Of a stretch of 64,000 nucleotides of DNA, positions 10,926 through 22,848 are shown piece after piece. How positions within the stretch are numbered: position 1 is the first letter of the stretch; each line of letters opens with the position of its first letter. Under the pieces are notes generated by a model. It had not been told where the DNA came from. It made no database searches and saw only the letters and a list, made by a program, of their open reading frames with translations. Source of the stretch: Symsagittifera roscoffensis (Eukaryota; Xenacoelomorpha; Acoela; Convolutidae); the NCBI RefSeq assembly GCF_963678635.1, contig NC_087063.1, forward strand, positions 9,582,386 through 9,646,385, in the 5' to 3' direction. Both the position numbers and the translations under genes were made by a program.

Positions 10926-12598
10926 TTATTCGGTGCCTACTGCAAACTCGTAAGGTGTGTTTTGAATGAGGTTATCAATTTTATGATTATATTTAGTATT
11001 GTGAATGAATTCTAATATGGGTATTTCAATAGGCTGGATAAATTCATGCGGGATAAGGAAGGGTCTGGATTCTTCGGCATTAAAGGTCTTCGTGATGGGA
11101 CAGAATATATACATTTGGGTAACTGGGTCATAGTTGCGGAGATTACCGTGGAGGTTAGTATCTTTGATGCAATATGTAAAATTAAGGAAAAATGGTGACG
11201 TGTACTTTGAGTTAAGAAACTGAAAACGATTTTGAGGTTGTCTTGAAGGGGTATGCAAATCAAAATGATTTTGTATAAAACGATAGTATGCATATGTGTG
11301 GGTTTGTTTAGTGCGTAACATAATATTGTGGGAAAAATGCAAATCGCGTTCCTGTGGTGAAAGAAAGTGAAAAGTTAGTGAAAATAACTGAAATTTATCA
11401 TATAAGCTTTCGTATGCCTGAATATTAGCTAGTGATTCTGAAAAAATGTGATCATTCTTTCTATCAAAAATATTAAGTGTGAATACGTATGATGTTTTGA
11501 TGAAAAATTTTTCTGTTAGTTGCGGGTTTGCGAAGCGGTCTTCTTCTAAAAATTGGTCTTGATTAGGTGGGATGATATTATGATCGAAATATTCTATTGC
11601 AAATTCGTTAGCTCGGGGTGCAGTGAATGTTTTTAGTAACTTTTTATATCCAACGTAAGTAAATTGTCGAGGTGTTAGTGTTGTGGTGAGTCTATATAAT
11701 ATGTCGTTGTTCTTTTCTATGCTGTCATGAGTATTAGTTAGTGGTAGGCAAAGGGGTTTAGTAAAATTATAATAAGCTGTCTAATGAAGTGTTGGCATTG
11801 AAACATGTTCATCTACAAAATTGCGTGTGTCATTAGTATCGTTAGGTGTGTTTAATGTATATTGCGGAAATGAGGGTAAGGTGATTGCAAGAAAGTTTTT
11901 CGTGTTTGTATGTTGCGGGTGATTAATATATTCGCGGGCTGTTCCGGGTTTGTTTGGGAATGGGTGAATCGGGAATTTTCGTTTAAAAGTGCGATAAGCT
12001 CGGTTAATGCTACTAGGTGTTTCGGTGGATGTTGATGATTGTGCTAATGATGCAGTGTAAGCTGAGGAGAATGTAGGAGTAGGTGGGTTTGAGGATTCTA
12101 GTGTGGATGAAAGTTGGTGTATTGTGAGGGTGTTAGGGTGTATTCACTGTTGTTGTAAGGTAATAAAATTATCGAGCTCCTGGGAAATTTGGGGGTATCT
12201 GGGGAATTATTATATGATCTGTCGGAATGAAGTGGAGAATAGGTTGGGGATACTTGGGAAGCATAAGAAGGAGTGGAAATGGATGGGAGTGGATGATTTG
12301 ATGGGATTGGTTGAAAAGGGGGTTTTGAAAAAACTGAGGAGTTGGTCTGAGTATAATTTGAGGGAGATGGTTCGGAGTCTGCAAATTTGTCAGGGGTTTC
12401 TACATTAAGGTTATTAAATTGTGAGATAGAGTATTGAACTGAAATATCTGAGTTAGTATCAGAATTTGTGCTTGATGATATATTAATAATCGGAAAATTG
12501 GGTGGTGGGAAAGCAAAAAGTGGGATTATTGGGATTTGAGTTTGGAGGTTGGCTGGATGGGAAGTTGAGCGATGGAGGAATCCAAGTTGTCGGCTCAT
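10926..12598 (-). pseudogene. Accessory ORF Y downstream of env (broken)
   Basis: An ATG at 12598 opens a 166-codon frame to 12098 that is rich in Ser, Pro, Asn and Thr. Coding character continues after a frameshift near 12110-12130 in the next frame, still Ser/Thr/Pro/Asn-rich. It passes a single TAG at 11781-11783 and then runs without further stops to 10926, where the protein becomes more ordered: aromatic-rich, with segments such as FHFLSPQERDLHFSHNIM and a closing PYEFAVGTE. Healed, it would be about 550 residues. I see no membrane segment, zinc finger or catalytic motif and recognise no family. A gene after env is unusual for Ty3/gypsy elements. It might be regulatory, structural or captured; the sequence does not say. 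Confidence 0.6.
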
Positions 12599-12932
12599 CG
12601 TGGGCTAAAAAAAATGATTATGTTGAGACTGAAAAGTGGTGGTGTGGGGTTGTTCTATAATTTGTTCGTATGTATTATCATTTTGTGAATGATGTATCAT
12701 TATATGTTGGATGGGGCTTTGTGTTATATTTGGTCTAGAATTTGGATTATTTGTGATTGCTAGGTTTCGGAATTTACGGGGAATTAATGATAATGAATGA
12801 TTTTGTGGTAATGTGGCAACTGTGGTGCGGTAGGTGTTATCTCTATATTTTTGTGTTGTTCAACGTAAGTGTTTTGTCTTGTGGATATTTTCGTGTTATA
12901 TTCTTTTATTTGTGCATCTAGAAGTATTTTGT

Positions 12933-15177
12933 TTATTGATGATGAATAAATCCAAAAAATCCTGCGAATAATATACGTGCTACACTTGCTTGTCTGTTTA
13001 CTTGTGTGTGTATAGCGCATGTGTTATAGATTCCTTTTAAGAGTGAGAAAAGAAATCCTATAAAATTAGACATGGCGTATAAGATAGTTAATTTTTCTAA
13101 GATGTAATAGGGCCATCCTAGAAAAGCTAGAATTTTGTTCTTTAAAATGACAAAACTGAAAATGTTTATGGGTGAAATATTTTGTGGTCTGTATTTTTCA
13201 CCGTTTAAGTATATGTAGTCTTTAATGTCTTTAAAATATCCGCTATAATCTTGTGTATAAATGTCTGCAAATCCTGCGGTTTCGACAAGTTTTCTTAAAT
13301 TCTGGTCAATTGATTGTCTTTGTATTGTGTCCATTTGTGTTAATAATTCCTGAAACTGTTGCGTTCTAATGTGATGTTGGATATCAATATTTGGATTACG
13401 AGCAATAGCTCTGGTGCTTTCGGGTGAAATTTTTTTGAGTGATTGCATTAACGTAGGGTATGGTGTAAGGAGATAGTATTTATCTTCATCAGGATTCAAT
13501 TGTACTACCTTGTGGCTATTTTCTGATCCACATGGGACTGCGGTATCCAAAAACTATGTTCGTCTTGAAAGTGTGTCAACAAAACGTACTTTATTTTTAT
13601 AGAATATAGGTATTCTTTTATAACAGCGTTTGTCTTCAAAAACATATAGTGGTGATACTTTTTTGGTACAAGTATAAAACCACAAATTATTTCCTTCGTA
13701 GTCTAGAAAATTTGATCTGTTTCCTGATAATACGTATCCTGCGTAGGGTATTTTTAGTACTGTTAGTGCGAGTGATTGTAGGATTTGTGTTCTTTCCAAT
13801 TCGCATAGTTGGTGAAGTGTTTTTAATTCGAAGAGTGACATTTTTTGAAAAATTCGACTAATTGTGTAGTCTAACTTCATATCCAAGTCGATATCGTAAT
13901 GAATATTACCGAAATAGGTGCTATTCATTAGTGATAGTTCTTGTAAACGTGTACTTTTACTGTCATGTGGTGTTAGTTTTCCACCAGATGACCTGTGCTT
14001 TTTTGAAAGTTAACTGGTATGTATGATGTTCCTTCATTTATAGAGTGACTTGTGGCATAAGGGTCAATTTTTATTTTTCCAGTGGTCATGTCGAAATCTT
14101 TTTCGTATTTGACAAGTATTTCAGAATATTGTGTCTTATAAAGTGGATTTCTGTATTTGCATGCAATTTCTGTTTCTTGATATATTTGGAAACGTGTTAA
14201 TTGATTTTCTATATCATGAGTTTTTCGAAAATCATTACTTTGTTTTCGGGATGGATTTACTTGTTCGTATCGAATTGATTCTATAAAATATTTTTCATGA
14301 AATTTTATCATTCGAGCGTGCATTTTTGCTACTTGGAATGTTGTGCATAAATCTTCGGGAAACCAAACAATTGTTGCTTGGGTCCTTGTTTTAGGGTCAC
14401 AATAACCTTGATCATTTTTGCAAGGTAATCTAATTCCTTGATAGATCATTGTGTTATCAGATAAATCTCGTGTGAGCTGTACTTTTTCGAGTTGTATTTT
14501 CCAATCGAAAAACATTATTTCTTGATATCCTTTATTTTTCGTATTTGCTTTGCAGTTTGATGGGTTATTTATACCAATGTGCGGTATCCAGTGTTTATCG
14601 TGTATGTCATAAGTTAATCTTCCGTGTGCGCCGTTGTATGGGTTTTTTTCGTCTAGTTTTATATGTCCTTGATATCGTTCAAGTTGTGCTTGATGTACAG
14701 AATCGGCAAAGACTTGAAATTTACTATTTTCCTGTCTGTGTTTCTATTTCTTGTGATGTTTAGTCTGAGTATTTCGTTTTTACAATCATCGGGATTTAGA
14801 TATAGAAGTCGTTCTATATTACTTAGATAGAATGATTCGTGATCCAGTCGGTTTTTATTTCCGTTTGAAACTTGTGAAAAATGTACTTCCTTTTCGGAAA
14901 ATCTTGCTGTAAATTTATATCCTGTGACTGTTGTTGCTCGGGCTTTTGAATACAGTGTCGCTATTACATTTGTAGTTTCTATAGCTTGTGGTTCTGTTTC
15001 GCATTGTGATACTTGATTTATTGCATATTTGTGTAGTGTTTTTTGTTCGTTTTCTTCACAATCGTAGTGTGTTACTAATAAATCCTGGGGTCCTGTGCGA
15101 GGAGAAGGATTTGTGTTCCGGTCGGAAAATATTAGAAAAAAGATGTGTTGAAATGTTAATATTTTTAGAATATACAT
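12933..15177 (-). pseudogene. env: env-like envelope glycoprotein (broken)
   Basis: The frame begins with ATG at 15177 and a hydrophobic leader of about 17 residues (signal peptide), followed by an ectodomain with spaced cysteines (YDC; later QGYCDP and WFPEDLC; then CELERTQ, GNRSNF, FYTCTKK and a RIPI block). A long hydrophobic segment near the end (about 13030-13120) is the likely membrane anchor, so it is a type I membrane protein. The cysteine and motif pattern resembles the glycoproteins carried by some animal gypsy-like elements and by chuviruses (class III/gB-like); that assignment is from memory of the family. Damage: frameshifts near 14740 and 13978, an in-frame TAG at 13554-13556, and a probable shift in the tail near 12935. 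Its start overlaps the end of ORF X by 13 nt. Confidence 0.75.
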
Positions 15178-16094
15178 GTGTATGATAATCCTGAGTATGG
15201 GTTATAAAATGTTATATAGCCAATTGTGTTTTTGGTATATCTATCGTATTTATATTTTACTTCAGTTGTTTTAAATGGTGGTGGTAGCGATTGAGCTGTT
15301 ATATTTGGTGGATTTAATGGGTAAGGATGTTGAACAATATTATTAAGTTTGATCGTGATTTCGAATTTCAATTGGAGACTATTTTGTTGGAGTATTTGAA
15401 TATTGTGTTCACGAATATCTTCGTGGATATCTTGTCTATATTGTAGTCTATTGAGTGCCCAACTGTGGAGTCGGTTACTATCTTGACGTTGTCCGAATAA
15501 TGATGGGGGTGCTACGAATGTGTTCCAATCTAATCGTAAAGGGATATTTGTTGATGATTGTTCTCGATATCTAGCGTCGAGGTTATTTGGGAAATTTAAA
15601 GGGAAAAGCGTCGGTGGAATTTGACTTAATGATGGCGTTGACGGTAGTGATAATGTTTCTGGTAGTGATGAGAGTGTTGTATCCGTTGAAATATCTATTC
15701 GATCATTCACTAAGTTTGTTTCTCCTTGTAAATAAGAGTGTGTTGTCCAATATGGTAGTCGTGCTGTGGGATTGGGGGGGTTAAAGGGATTTTCACGTAT
15801 TTGTTCAGATGTTGGTGTTGAACCTAAGTAATCTGAGGGTAGATTTGAGGTGCTCTGTTGTGAAAGTAGTGTGGGAGTTTCTGGCAATGTACTACTTGAA
15901 ATTTTTGGGGTAGTTGGTGTTGGTGATTGGGGTATATCAAAATGAGCTCTAGGGGTTTGAAAACTTCTGTTTCGTCGTGGATGTATAAATTGTCTATTTA
16001 TTTCGACTGTATTTTGGTTTTGACTAATGTTTCTTATTCTGCTTAATTCTTGTGGTAATGTGGGATGTGGGGTACAAATTATATGTTGGTTCAC
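15165..16094 (-). CDS. Accessory ORF X between integrase and env
   Basis: A 309-codon open frame ends 13 nt inside env. The first two thirds are hydrophilic and rich in Pro, Ser, Thr, Asn and Gln, as in a disordered region; the last part (from about residue 185) is more ordered, with Arg/Leu/Gln segments (HSWALNRLQYRQDIHEDIRE) and a Tyr/Pro-rich end. No ATG stands at its upstream limit (the first codon after a stop is GTG), and Pro-rich frames continue upstream in other phases, so its true 5' end has probably been lost by frameshift. I recognise no domain. Position between pol and env fits a spliced accessory or envelope-companion protein. Intact length over 300 codons in an otherwise broken element suggests it was a real gene. 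Confidence 0.6.
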   Translation of the reverse strand: MNQHIICTPHPTLPQELSRIRNISQNQNTVEINRQFIHPRRNRSFQTPRAHFDIPQSPTPTTPKISSSTLPETPTLLSQQSTSNLPSDYLGSTPTSEQIRENPFNPPNPTARLPYWTTHSYLQGETNLVNDRIDISTDTTLSSLPETLSLPSTPSLSQIPPTLFPLNFPNNLDARYREQSSTNIPLRLDWNTFVAPPSLFGQRQDSNRLHSWALNRLQYRQDIHEDIREHNIQILQQNSLQLKFEITIKLNNIVQHPYPLNPPNITAQSLPPPFKTTEVKYKYDRYTKNTIGYITFYNPYSGLSYTCIF

Positions 16095-16389
16095 TTAGAG
16101 GTGCCTGTCGCTGAACTGGTTCTAATGGTTCGGATAAGCGAGCGTGTCGTTCTTCAAAAAAGTATGGATTATCTTGAAAAGAAATTCGTTTGGATGTTTG
16201 GGGGTTTCGGGTAGTTGTGGGTATTGCTGGGTTTTCTTATGATGATGTCGGTGAAGACTGTTTTTGTGATTGTTGGTTAGCAATTTTTGAAAGTGTCTGA
16301 TTGATTTTTTCTAGTGGGAAGATTTATGTTTATTGTAGTATTTTTCAATGAAAAAAAAAATAAAAGGATTGTTGCTAAGGCGAATGTGA

Positions 16390-16500
16390 CTATTGCTTTT
16401 TTTCACATTTGCACATTGTCAGTATTAGGGATGATAAAAATATGATGAAAATTACAAATAGTAAAAAAATATCTGTTCTACTAAAAATTGTTCGTATCAT
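16390..16500 (-). CDS. Small hydrophobic ORF upstream of ORF X
   Basis: An ATG at 16500 opens 36 codons to a TAG at 16390-16392. Residues about 11-29 form one membrane-spanning run (FLLFVIFIIFLSSLILTM) followed by a short basic, Cys-containing tail. A second hydrophobic run (TFALATILLFFF) follows at once in a shifted frame. So it may be the first exon, leader or anchor of ORF X, or a small membrane protein on its own. Composition bias in AT-rich DNA can also produce such a run by chance. Confidence 0.35.
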   Translation of the reverse strand: MIRTIFSRTDIFLLFVIFIIFLSSLILTMCKCEKKQ

Positions 16501-17348
16501 TTAAATAGACTTTGAATTATCGTAATGTGAATATGATCAATGATTTGGGAAAGTTGGAGATATATTTCAAATAGGGAGTAGAAAATTTAAAAAATGTTGC
16601 AAAAGATTATTAAAATGATTATAAAAGCTTCAAAAGTATCAAATAGAAATATGAACAAAAGTTTGAATGGTATGAAAAAGTTTATTAAAAAATTTAAGAT
16701 TGTATCTTTGAAGATATTGACTAATCGAGAGAAGAGCATTTAAAAAATTATTTCTTCGTCGAATTTTTTTTGTTGTTTGAGGCGAGATTCAAGTGTGGTC
16801 GAGTTATTTATGGATTTTTTGACAAGTGGGTTGATTTTTGAGAAAATTTGTTGGGGGCTGATTTTATGGTGTTCGGGAGGTCTTCTTTGCTTTATTTTTA
16901 TTTGTCGGGTGATCTGGGTATTTTTGAAATATTTGTACTTTAGGCCAAACGAATATGGTCCTTTTTTACTTTAGGCTAATATGCCATTTTTGGTTGGAGG
17001 GTTTTTTGAGGTCTGAGTTGGGAAAATATTGTTGATCTTTGCGTTATTAGATAGGGGAGGGTTATGATATTATGGTGGTATTTATTTTAGTTGTCAAATT
17101 TTAGCGGGTTGCTTATTTTTCACCTGGAGGTTGTAAAATTATAGTTATAGATATGCCTGGAGTTTAATATCTTTCGGCTTTTAGGTTGGTGTTAGAGAAG
17201 AAGGTGCTAGATAGAAGGTGACGGATTTGAGTCAACCCTATTGGGTGAATGAATCTGAACCAGAATTGTTGCGTATTTGTCAGCATGTTATCTTGAAAAA
17301 TGAAAGTTCAAAATGATCCAGAGGTGCAAAGATTATTTATTTTTAAAA
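16501..17348 (-). other. Pol-env junction, no ORF seen
   Basis: About 850 bp between the integrase C-terminus and the small hydrophobic ORF without a minus-strand frame of useful length. The plus-strand ORF at 16777-16974 runs against the element and is unlikely to be a gene. In env-bearing elements such a gap often holds splice acceptors, but I cannot point to a clear one. Confidence 0.4.
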
Positions 17349-18875
17349 TCAAAGTTGTTTTTGAAATTCAACTTTCTTTAGTATTTTAGATTGTGGAATG
17401 AATGTTTTGTAGTTTTCACGTGGTTGATTTCTAAGTCGTGATAATTCTCTATGTTCTGTTTTTTCTAGTTGTTCTTGTGGTAAAATTTTTTCTATCATTT
17501 TCCTGTTTTTTCTTTCTTTTTGAGGTATTTGTGGGTCTGGTATTTTTTGATTGTTTTTACCTGTGATTTGTGTTTGATTTTTTTGATGAATGTTGTGTTG
17601 TTTATCAACTTCTTTTCCTGTATGTGGGTGCTTTTGAATAACTTTTAAACCAGTGAAAGAATATATTTGAGTTAATTTGCGTAGTGCGTATTCTTTTGGG
17701 TAGTAGGGCAATAGATTTTTACGATGTTGAACAATTTCTTTTTTAGTTGAATCTGTAAGTATATAAGTTACGTCAGTGGGTTTGGCAATTATTTGGTATG
17801 GTCCTTTTCGAAGGGGTTGTAATTTTTTAGAGATTCCTTTTTGCGTATTTAAGTTAGGTATTAAGACAAATGTTCCAAGTTTTAAATCTGTGGCTGGTTT
17901 AAAGCGTAAATTTATTTGATCGTTAATTTTTTGCCTTTGTAACAATTTCTTTGTTACTTTTTGGTAAATTTCATTGTGTTTTTTATCTCTATTTAAAATC
18001 CATTCGCTGTGTGCCGGAGGCTAATTTAAGAATTTGTGGTTGATGAAAATGATTTTCATCATGTGTGTGTAAAGGTAGGTTATAACAAATTGAGTCTTTA
18101 TTTAGTTGACAATAACCATGTGCATTTTTATGGGAATTTGCTGTAAACATAATTGGTTTACGTGGCTTTTGATTGAAATCCATTTCGTATGGTGACATTC
18201 CTAAAGTTGTCGTAAGTTGTGAATTGTACGCTAATTGAAATAATTTTACATCTGCTGACCATTCTGTGTATTTTGTATCATTTTTATTGTAGTTTTTATT
18301 ATGATACATCGAAGATATTCTTGTAGTGAACGGTTCATACCTTCGACTAAACCGTTTGTCCAAGGTGCATGAGATGTACGTGGTTTATGTTTGATGTTAT
18401 ATAAGTGGCATAGTGTGATGATTTCATTATTTATGAATTCTGTACCGTTGTCTGTAACTAAGATTTCGGGTAGTCCGAATTTAGCTATCCAATGTTCATA
18501 AAGCGTCGTGTAAGCATAATAAGCACTACAATGTGGTACTGGGTTGAGTGCTACAAAATGTGTGAATGCGTCAACAATGACCACAATGTAGGAGTTTCCT
18601 TCAGAAGATGGTGAAATGGGTCCTTTTGTATCGAATGAAATGCGATGGTTAAAATATAAACTTTGTCTTTTAAAATCTTGTTTTTGTGCTATTTGTTTTT
18701 GATTTGGATAAGGTTTGTTTAATTGACTTATTATACAACCATTGCATAATACTTTTATCCAAATTGGTGCATTTGGGAAATAAAAAATTTGTGTAAACTT
18801 CGAGTATGGTTTTTCTAATCCGGAGTGTCCTTTAGTATTTTGTGTATGTGAGATGTTAAAAGCTATTAATATCAT
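17349..18875 (-). pseudogene. Integrase (DD35E, with GPY-type C-terminus), frameshifted
   Basis: Reading from 18875, the zinc-binding start shows two His (SHTQNTKGHSG) and a CNGC pair. The catalytic core has the first Asp in FDTKGP, the second in TDNGTEF and the Glu in GLVEGMN, with 35 residues between the last two, the standard DD35E spacing. The frame shifts near 18300-18360 and continues to 17989, then again into 17945-17349. That last part holds a basic domain with RKGPYQII, the GPY/F module of Ty3/gypsy integrases, followed by a Lys/Gln-rich tail. The active-site residues are all present, but two frameshifts break the chain. The protein would insert the cDNA into host DNA. Confidence 0.9.
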
Positions 18876-19471
18876 ACTTAAAGGAAGACAGGGAACTTTG
18901 GAATCATTTAAATGATGCTCTAAAAGATCTGTATTTTCATTAATTGTTGTGTTATTAAATTTTCGGAAATATCGGAGGAGTGTTTTATTTCCTAAAATTG
19001 TGGTATCTGCTTTTACGGGCTTAGTTTTGTATTTGTGCCATGATTTTAGTTGTCTAATTACTGGGTCGAGATTTTGATTTTGTTTTAAAAGTTCAAGTGT
19101 AATTTTATCTGTTGGGGGGAGAAAAATATTGTCAATTTCTAGTTTTGATAGGGGAATTGTGTCAAGTGGGTCATAGAGATCAAAAACTTAATTTATTGTG
19201 ATTTTGAATCATTTGTTTGCGGTCCTGATAAATTTACTTTATCGGTTAAATTTTCATTTTCGATTAATGGGAAAAGGTCTTTTTATGCGAATGTTGTTTT
19301 ATTCTTTTTTTTGAGCGTTGTTTTTTATCCATTGTGAGTATGGATTTGGTTTAAAAGTTGATGTACCTGTAAATCAACTTCATAGTGATCATTCTGGCAA
19401 TCTAAGTAGAGTGGAAAATGTTGTAGGTTATTTATCTGTGATTGATCAATATCAGTTTTTACTGCATATTT

Positions 19472-20050
19472 TCATTCTAATCGGGTTGATGTTTCATCTT
19501 TTGCGAAATAAAATTTAATATTTTGTGGTATTTCAACTGTAGTTTTTCTTGTGAGTAATTCAGGTGGCGTATTTCGACTTAATGTATCTGGTAACGCAAG
19601 GTTTTTTCCTGCTGTCCAAACTATATGTAGGTTTGGAAATTTCATTAGAATAAGTTGAAATCTATTAACTCTATGATTTGGATTTGACTTTTGTGTAAAA
19701 AGAAATATAATTGGTTTGTGATCTGTGAATAGAACTGTTGGGTGTTTTGATCCAAGTATCAGAAATTCATATTCTGTAAGTGTATAAATTATAGCTGTAC
19801 ATTCTCTCATTAGAGTTGAGAGTCGTAGCTCTGCTTGAGTGAATAATCGTGAATTTGCTGATATAAGGTTAATTTCATTTGTTCCACTATGTGATTGTAG
19901 CAATGCTGCTCCGATGCCAAAATTTGAAGCATCGCACATTGCATAGAATGGTTGATTTGGATTTGGAATTGTATTTGAAATTTGTTCAGTTAAAAGTTTT
20001 TTAATTTCTTCAAATCGTGTTTGATGTTCAGTGGTCCATTCAAAATTATT
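19472..20050 (-). pseudogene. RNase H domain of pol
   Basis: This continues the RT frame after one in-frame TAA (20051-20053). The first catalytic Asp lies in MCDASNFGIGAALLQ, the Glu in RECTAIIYTL, a second Asp in FTDHKP and the last in LPDTLSRN, the usual D-E-D-D arrangement of Ty3/gypsy RNase H. The domain degrades RNA in the RNA-DNA hybrid during reverse transcription. From 19472 on, about 600 bp to the integrase zinc-binding motif are broken by stops and shifts and hold only fragments of the connecting region. Confidence 0.88.
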
Positions 20051-21397
20051 TTATTGTCTGAGGATATTATAGAAGGGTCTTAAGTATAATTGCATTTTGT
20101 AAACATATTTACTTAAGAAATTTAACATTCCAAGGAATTCTTGGATTTTCTTTTTATTTGTAGGTGGCTGAAGTTTTTGAATAGCATCAATGCGTGATTT
20201 TAATGGAGTCATAGTTTCTCGTTCTATATTATGTCCTAAAAATTTAACGCGTGTTAGAAAGAAGTGTGATCTATTGGGAGCTGCTTTCAGATTTTCGTTC
20301 TGAAGTATTTTATGATACTGTTCTAAAACTGTAAACATTTCTTCTTTAGTTTGTGATTGCATAAAAACTTCATCTAAGTATGTGATTGCATTTTTCTTGA
20401 GTATAAGTGGTCTAAAAGTTTTACTCATAAAAGCTGAAAAAGCTGCTGGTCCTATGCATATTCCATAGAATAAGCGATTGAATTCATATTGTTGATTTCC
20501 AATAACAAATTGTGTTAAACGCCGCGATTGTTCATCTAGTGGCATTTGATTATAAGCACTATTCATATCTGCGGTTGTGAAATATTTACCATTTATCTTT
20601 GTTAAGATAACTTGTATGGGTTCAATAGGCCAATTGCGTTTTGATTCGTCAATTAGTGAATTGAAGTATCTAGCTTCTAAAACTATTTTTAGTGATTCAC
20701 CTTTTGCTAGAATGATAACAGGGTTGATAAAAGTGTTACCTTTTGGTTGTTCTTCCTTATTTACTGGTGAGATAATAACGTATTGTTCTAAAATGTCAAA
20801 TTTTCTGTTTACCTTGTCATGTAAGTGAATTGGTACTTTACTGGCTCTTTGTTTTTTGAAAATTGCGTCGAGTTTTAACGGGAGGTGTAGTGATGAACTA
20901 ATTTTTCCAACATCAAATTTTGATGTTGCGTAGAATGTTGAATATTTTAACAGTTGTTTTGCTAATTTATCAAATTCAATTTGTGTAATTTGTGAATGTT
21001 CAAAATTAAACATTGTTAAAAATTTTTGTTGTTCTTTTGTGTAATTTGTTATATTGAATGTCGGTTTAAAATATGGTGTTTTTGTGAAATAATCTGTGTT
21101 TATTTTTTCATTGCTTATTATGTTATTTATGGATAATTCTTCGTCAAGAATTGTTGATTGGCAAATATCTAATAATTGGAGTATATTATTAAAGCGGTAG
21201 GCTACTTCATTTATAGGTGAAATTGTAGCATTTGTCTCACAATATCGTAAAAGTCCTAAGGGTAACGTTACTTGATATGGTGTATTATTATACACGTGTA
21301 ATGAAATGATGTCGGAATTCGTGTTTTTCGAATATTTTATAGATGAGATCGTAATTTTGAAAAACTTGTGGATAGGTTTAAATTCGAAGTCTGACAT
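20051..21397 (-). pseudogene. Reverse transcriptase of pol, YLDE at the active site
   Basis: A 448-codon frame. The N-terminal 220 residues are poorly conserved linker. Fingers and palm follow: INPVIILAKGESLKIVLEAR (about 224-243), the first catalytic Asp in FTTADMNSAY (Asp 277), the LFYGICIGPAAFSAFM block (309-324), and the active-site turn at 340-343, which reads YLDE instead of YLDD. FLGHNI and PPTNKKKIQEFLGMLNF mark the thumb and connection, typical of Ty3/gypsy. The changed Asp is a metal ligand, so this copy should be impaired even without the other breaks. The frame ends in a single TAA before RNase H. Confidence 0.92.
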
Positions 21398-21608
21398 AAA
21401 AAGTTGTTTTGACTTTTGTTATACTGGTGAACTTGTTTTATGGAAAAATTATGTATATTGCCTGATAGTGGTTTCAGGTGTTTCCGTTGTTGATTGTAAA
21501 TGGGGTAAAATTTTGAGAAGAATGGTGGTTGTTTGTTTAATCTTCGGAAGAATGTTAGAGCTGTATTTTTTGTTTTTGTGTAGTTATCTTTGATATGTAT
21601 CTTACTAT

Positions 21609-21935
21609 TTAGGATGTTGATCGTTGGTATATATTTAGATATAAATGGTACGCCAATGAGTTGTCTTTATTATCAGTAATATGAAATATTTGTTTATATG
21701 GTTTGTTTGAAATTTTGTTTGGTTCCATTGTTCTTGTGGGAAGAAGGAATAATTGGATTTTTCCATAATTTACTAATGCTGATCCTTGTGCTGTTGCTAA
21801 TTTACTAGAGGTTTCAAGAGGTGTTAATTTCGGATGCAATGTTTTGATTTCGTTCCATGTGGGAATATTAATTATATTTGATTCTGCTCCTGAGTCAATT
21901 AAAAAATCAATTTCAAGATCTGGTGGTTGAAATTC
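21609..21935 (-). pseudogene. Retropepsin-type aspartic protease
   Basis: The active-site motif FLIDSGAESNI lies at about 21880-21905 (the DSG codons are 21888-21896). It is followed by a chain of about 90 residues to 21609 with the hydrophobic spacing of a retropepsin monomer. The usual second signature near the C-terminus is not clear. The frame differs from the RT frame that follows, so a frameshift separates them. It would cut the Gag-Pol precursor. Confidence 0.8.
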
Positions 21936-22282
21936 TTTGTTTCTTTGGCTTTCTATGAGAAATGGAATTGTCCAAATTTTTTCTCTTGGTTGTTTTTTTT
22001 TGTATATTTTGATAAATATGTTTTGTGTTGGAGCATTGTGTTTCGACTTTTTTATCGGGTTTAATTACCGTGTTAATTCCGTTTACTTCTTGTGTAGTTT
22101 GTGTATTATCAATGGGTCCAATATATTAATTGTGAAGGAGTTCCTATTGATTTTTATATATATTTGAAGTAAAAGGTTGTTCATATATAATAGTTCATAG
22201 TCGTTTTCGACTGTTATCATATTTACAGAGATAGTATTATCTGTATCACTTTCTGTATCTGATGATTCACAGTTTATATGAT

Positions 22283-22848
22283 TTAGTTGCAATTCGTTAC
22301 TTCCTGTGTCATCAATATCTGGGTGGTCTGAAGTTGTTTCTTCATTTGTCTGCACTTGATTAATGTGTCTTTGATGTTTTGGTGTGCTACTTCTGTATCG
22401 ATGTTTAGAATCAGGATATCGATTATTATTCCTATGTGGTGACTGGGAATAATTTCTGTATCGATTAATGTAACTTGAGTTTCGTTTCGATTTTGTGAAT
22501 TATTTCGTGATCTGTTTTGATAATGATTGTTTGATCTGTGATAGTTTGATCTATTATATGAATTATTCCTTGATCTATTTTTTGGATAATTCTGATTTCG
22601 ATTGTTTGAATAACTTCTATTTCTATTATGTGAATAGTTTCTATTTCTATTGTATGATGAGTTTCGTGATTGATTATTGGAATAGTGTCTAATCCTTGGG
22701 TTTGATTGGGAACTGAATCCAGAAACAAATTCTGTTGTATTGGAATCCAATCGTGAATAGTTATTTTGGTTATTTTGGCTTTTCGATCGGTTATATCTAT
22801 TTTGTGAGAAACTTCGTGTATTTCCTCGTTCGGGTGATCTACCTCCAA
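22283..22848 (-). pseudogene. Arg/Asn/Ser-rich segment between Gag zinc knuckle and protease
   Basis: Two overlapping frames (22848-22465 and 22750-22283) read through a low-complexity region. In the second, short repeats of the form Asn-Arg-(Asn/Ser)-(Tyr/Asn)-(Ser/Pro) recur more than ten times. At the DNA level this is a run of degenerate short repeats. Such basic tracts commonly aid RNA binding by nucleocapsid. Only one of the two frames can be the original; the repeat-bearing one is more likely. Confidence 0.6.

Noticed and set aside
12103-12408. Plus-strand 101-codon ORF inside the retroelement
   Set aside because: It is opposite to the element's coding strand and overlaps ORF Y; Gly/Trp/Leu-rich composition is the reverse of a Pro/Asn/Ser-rich frame.
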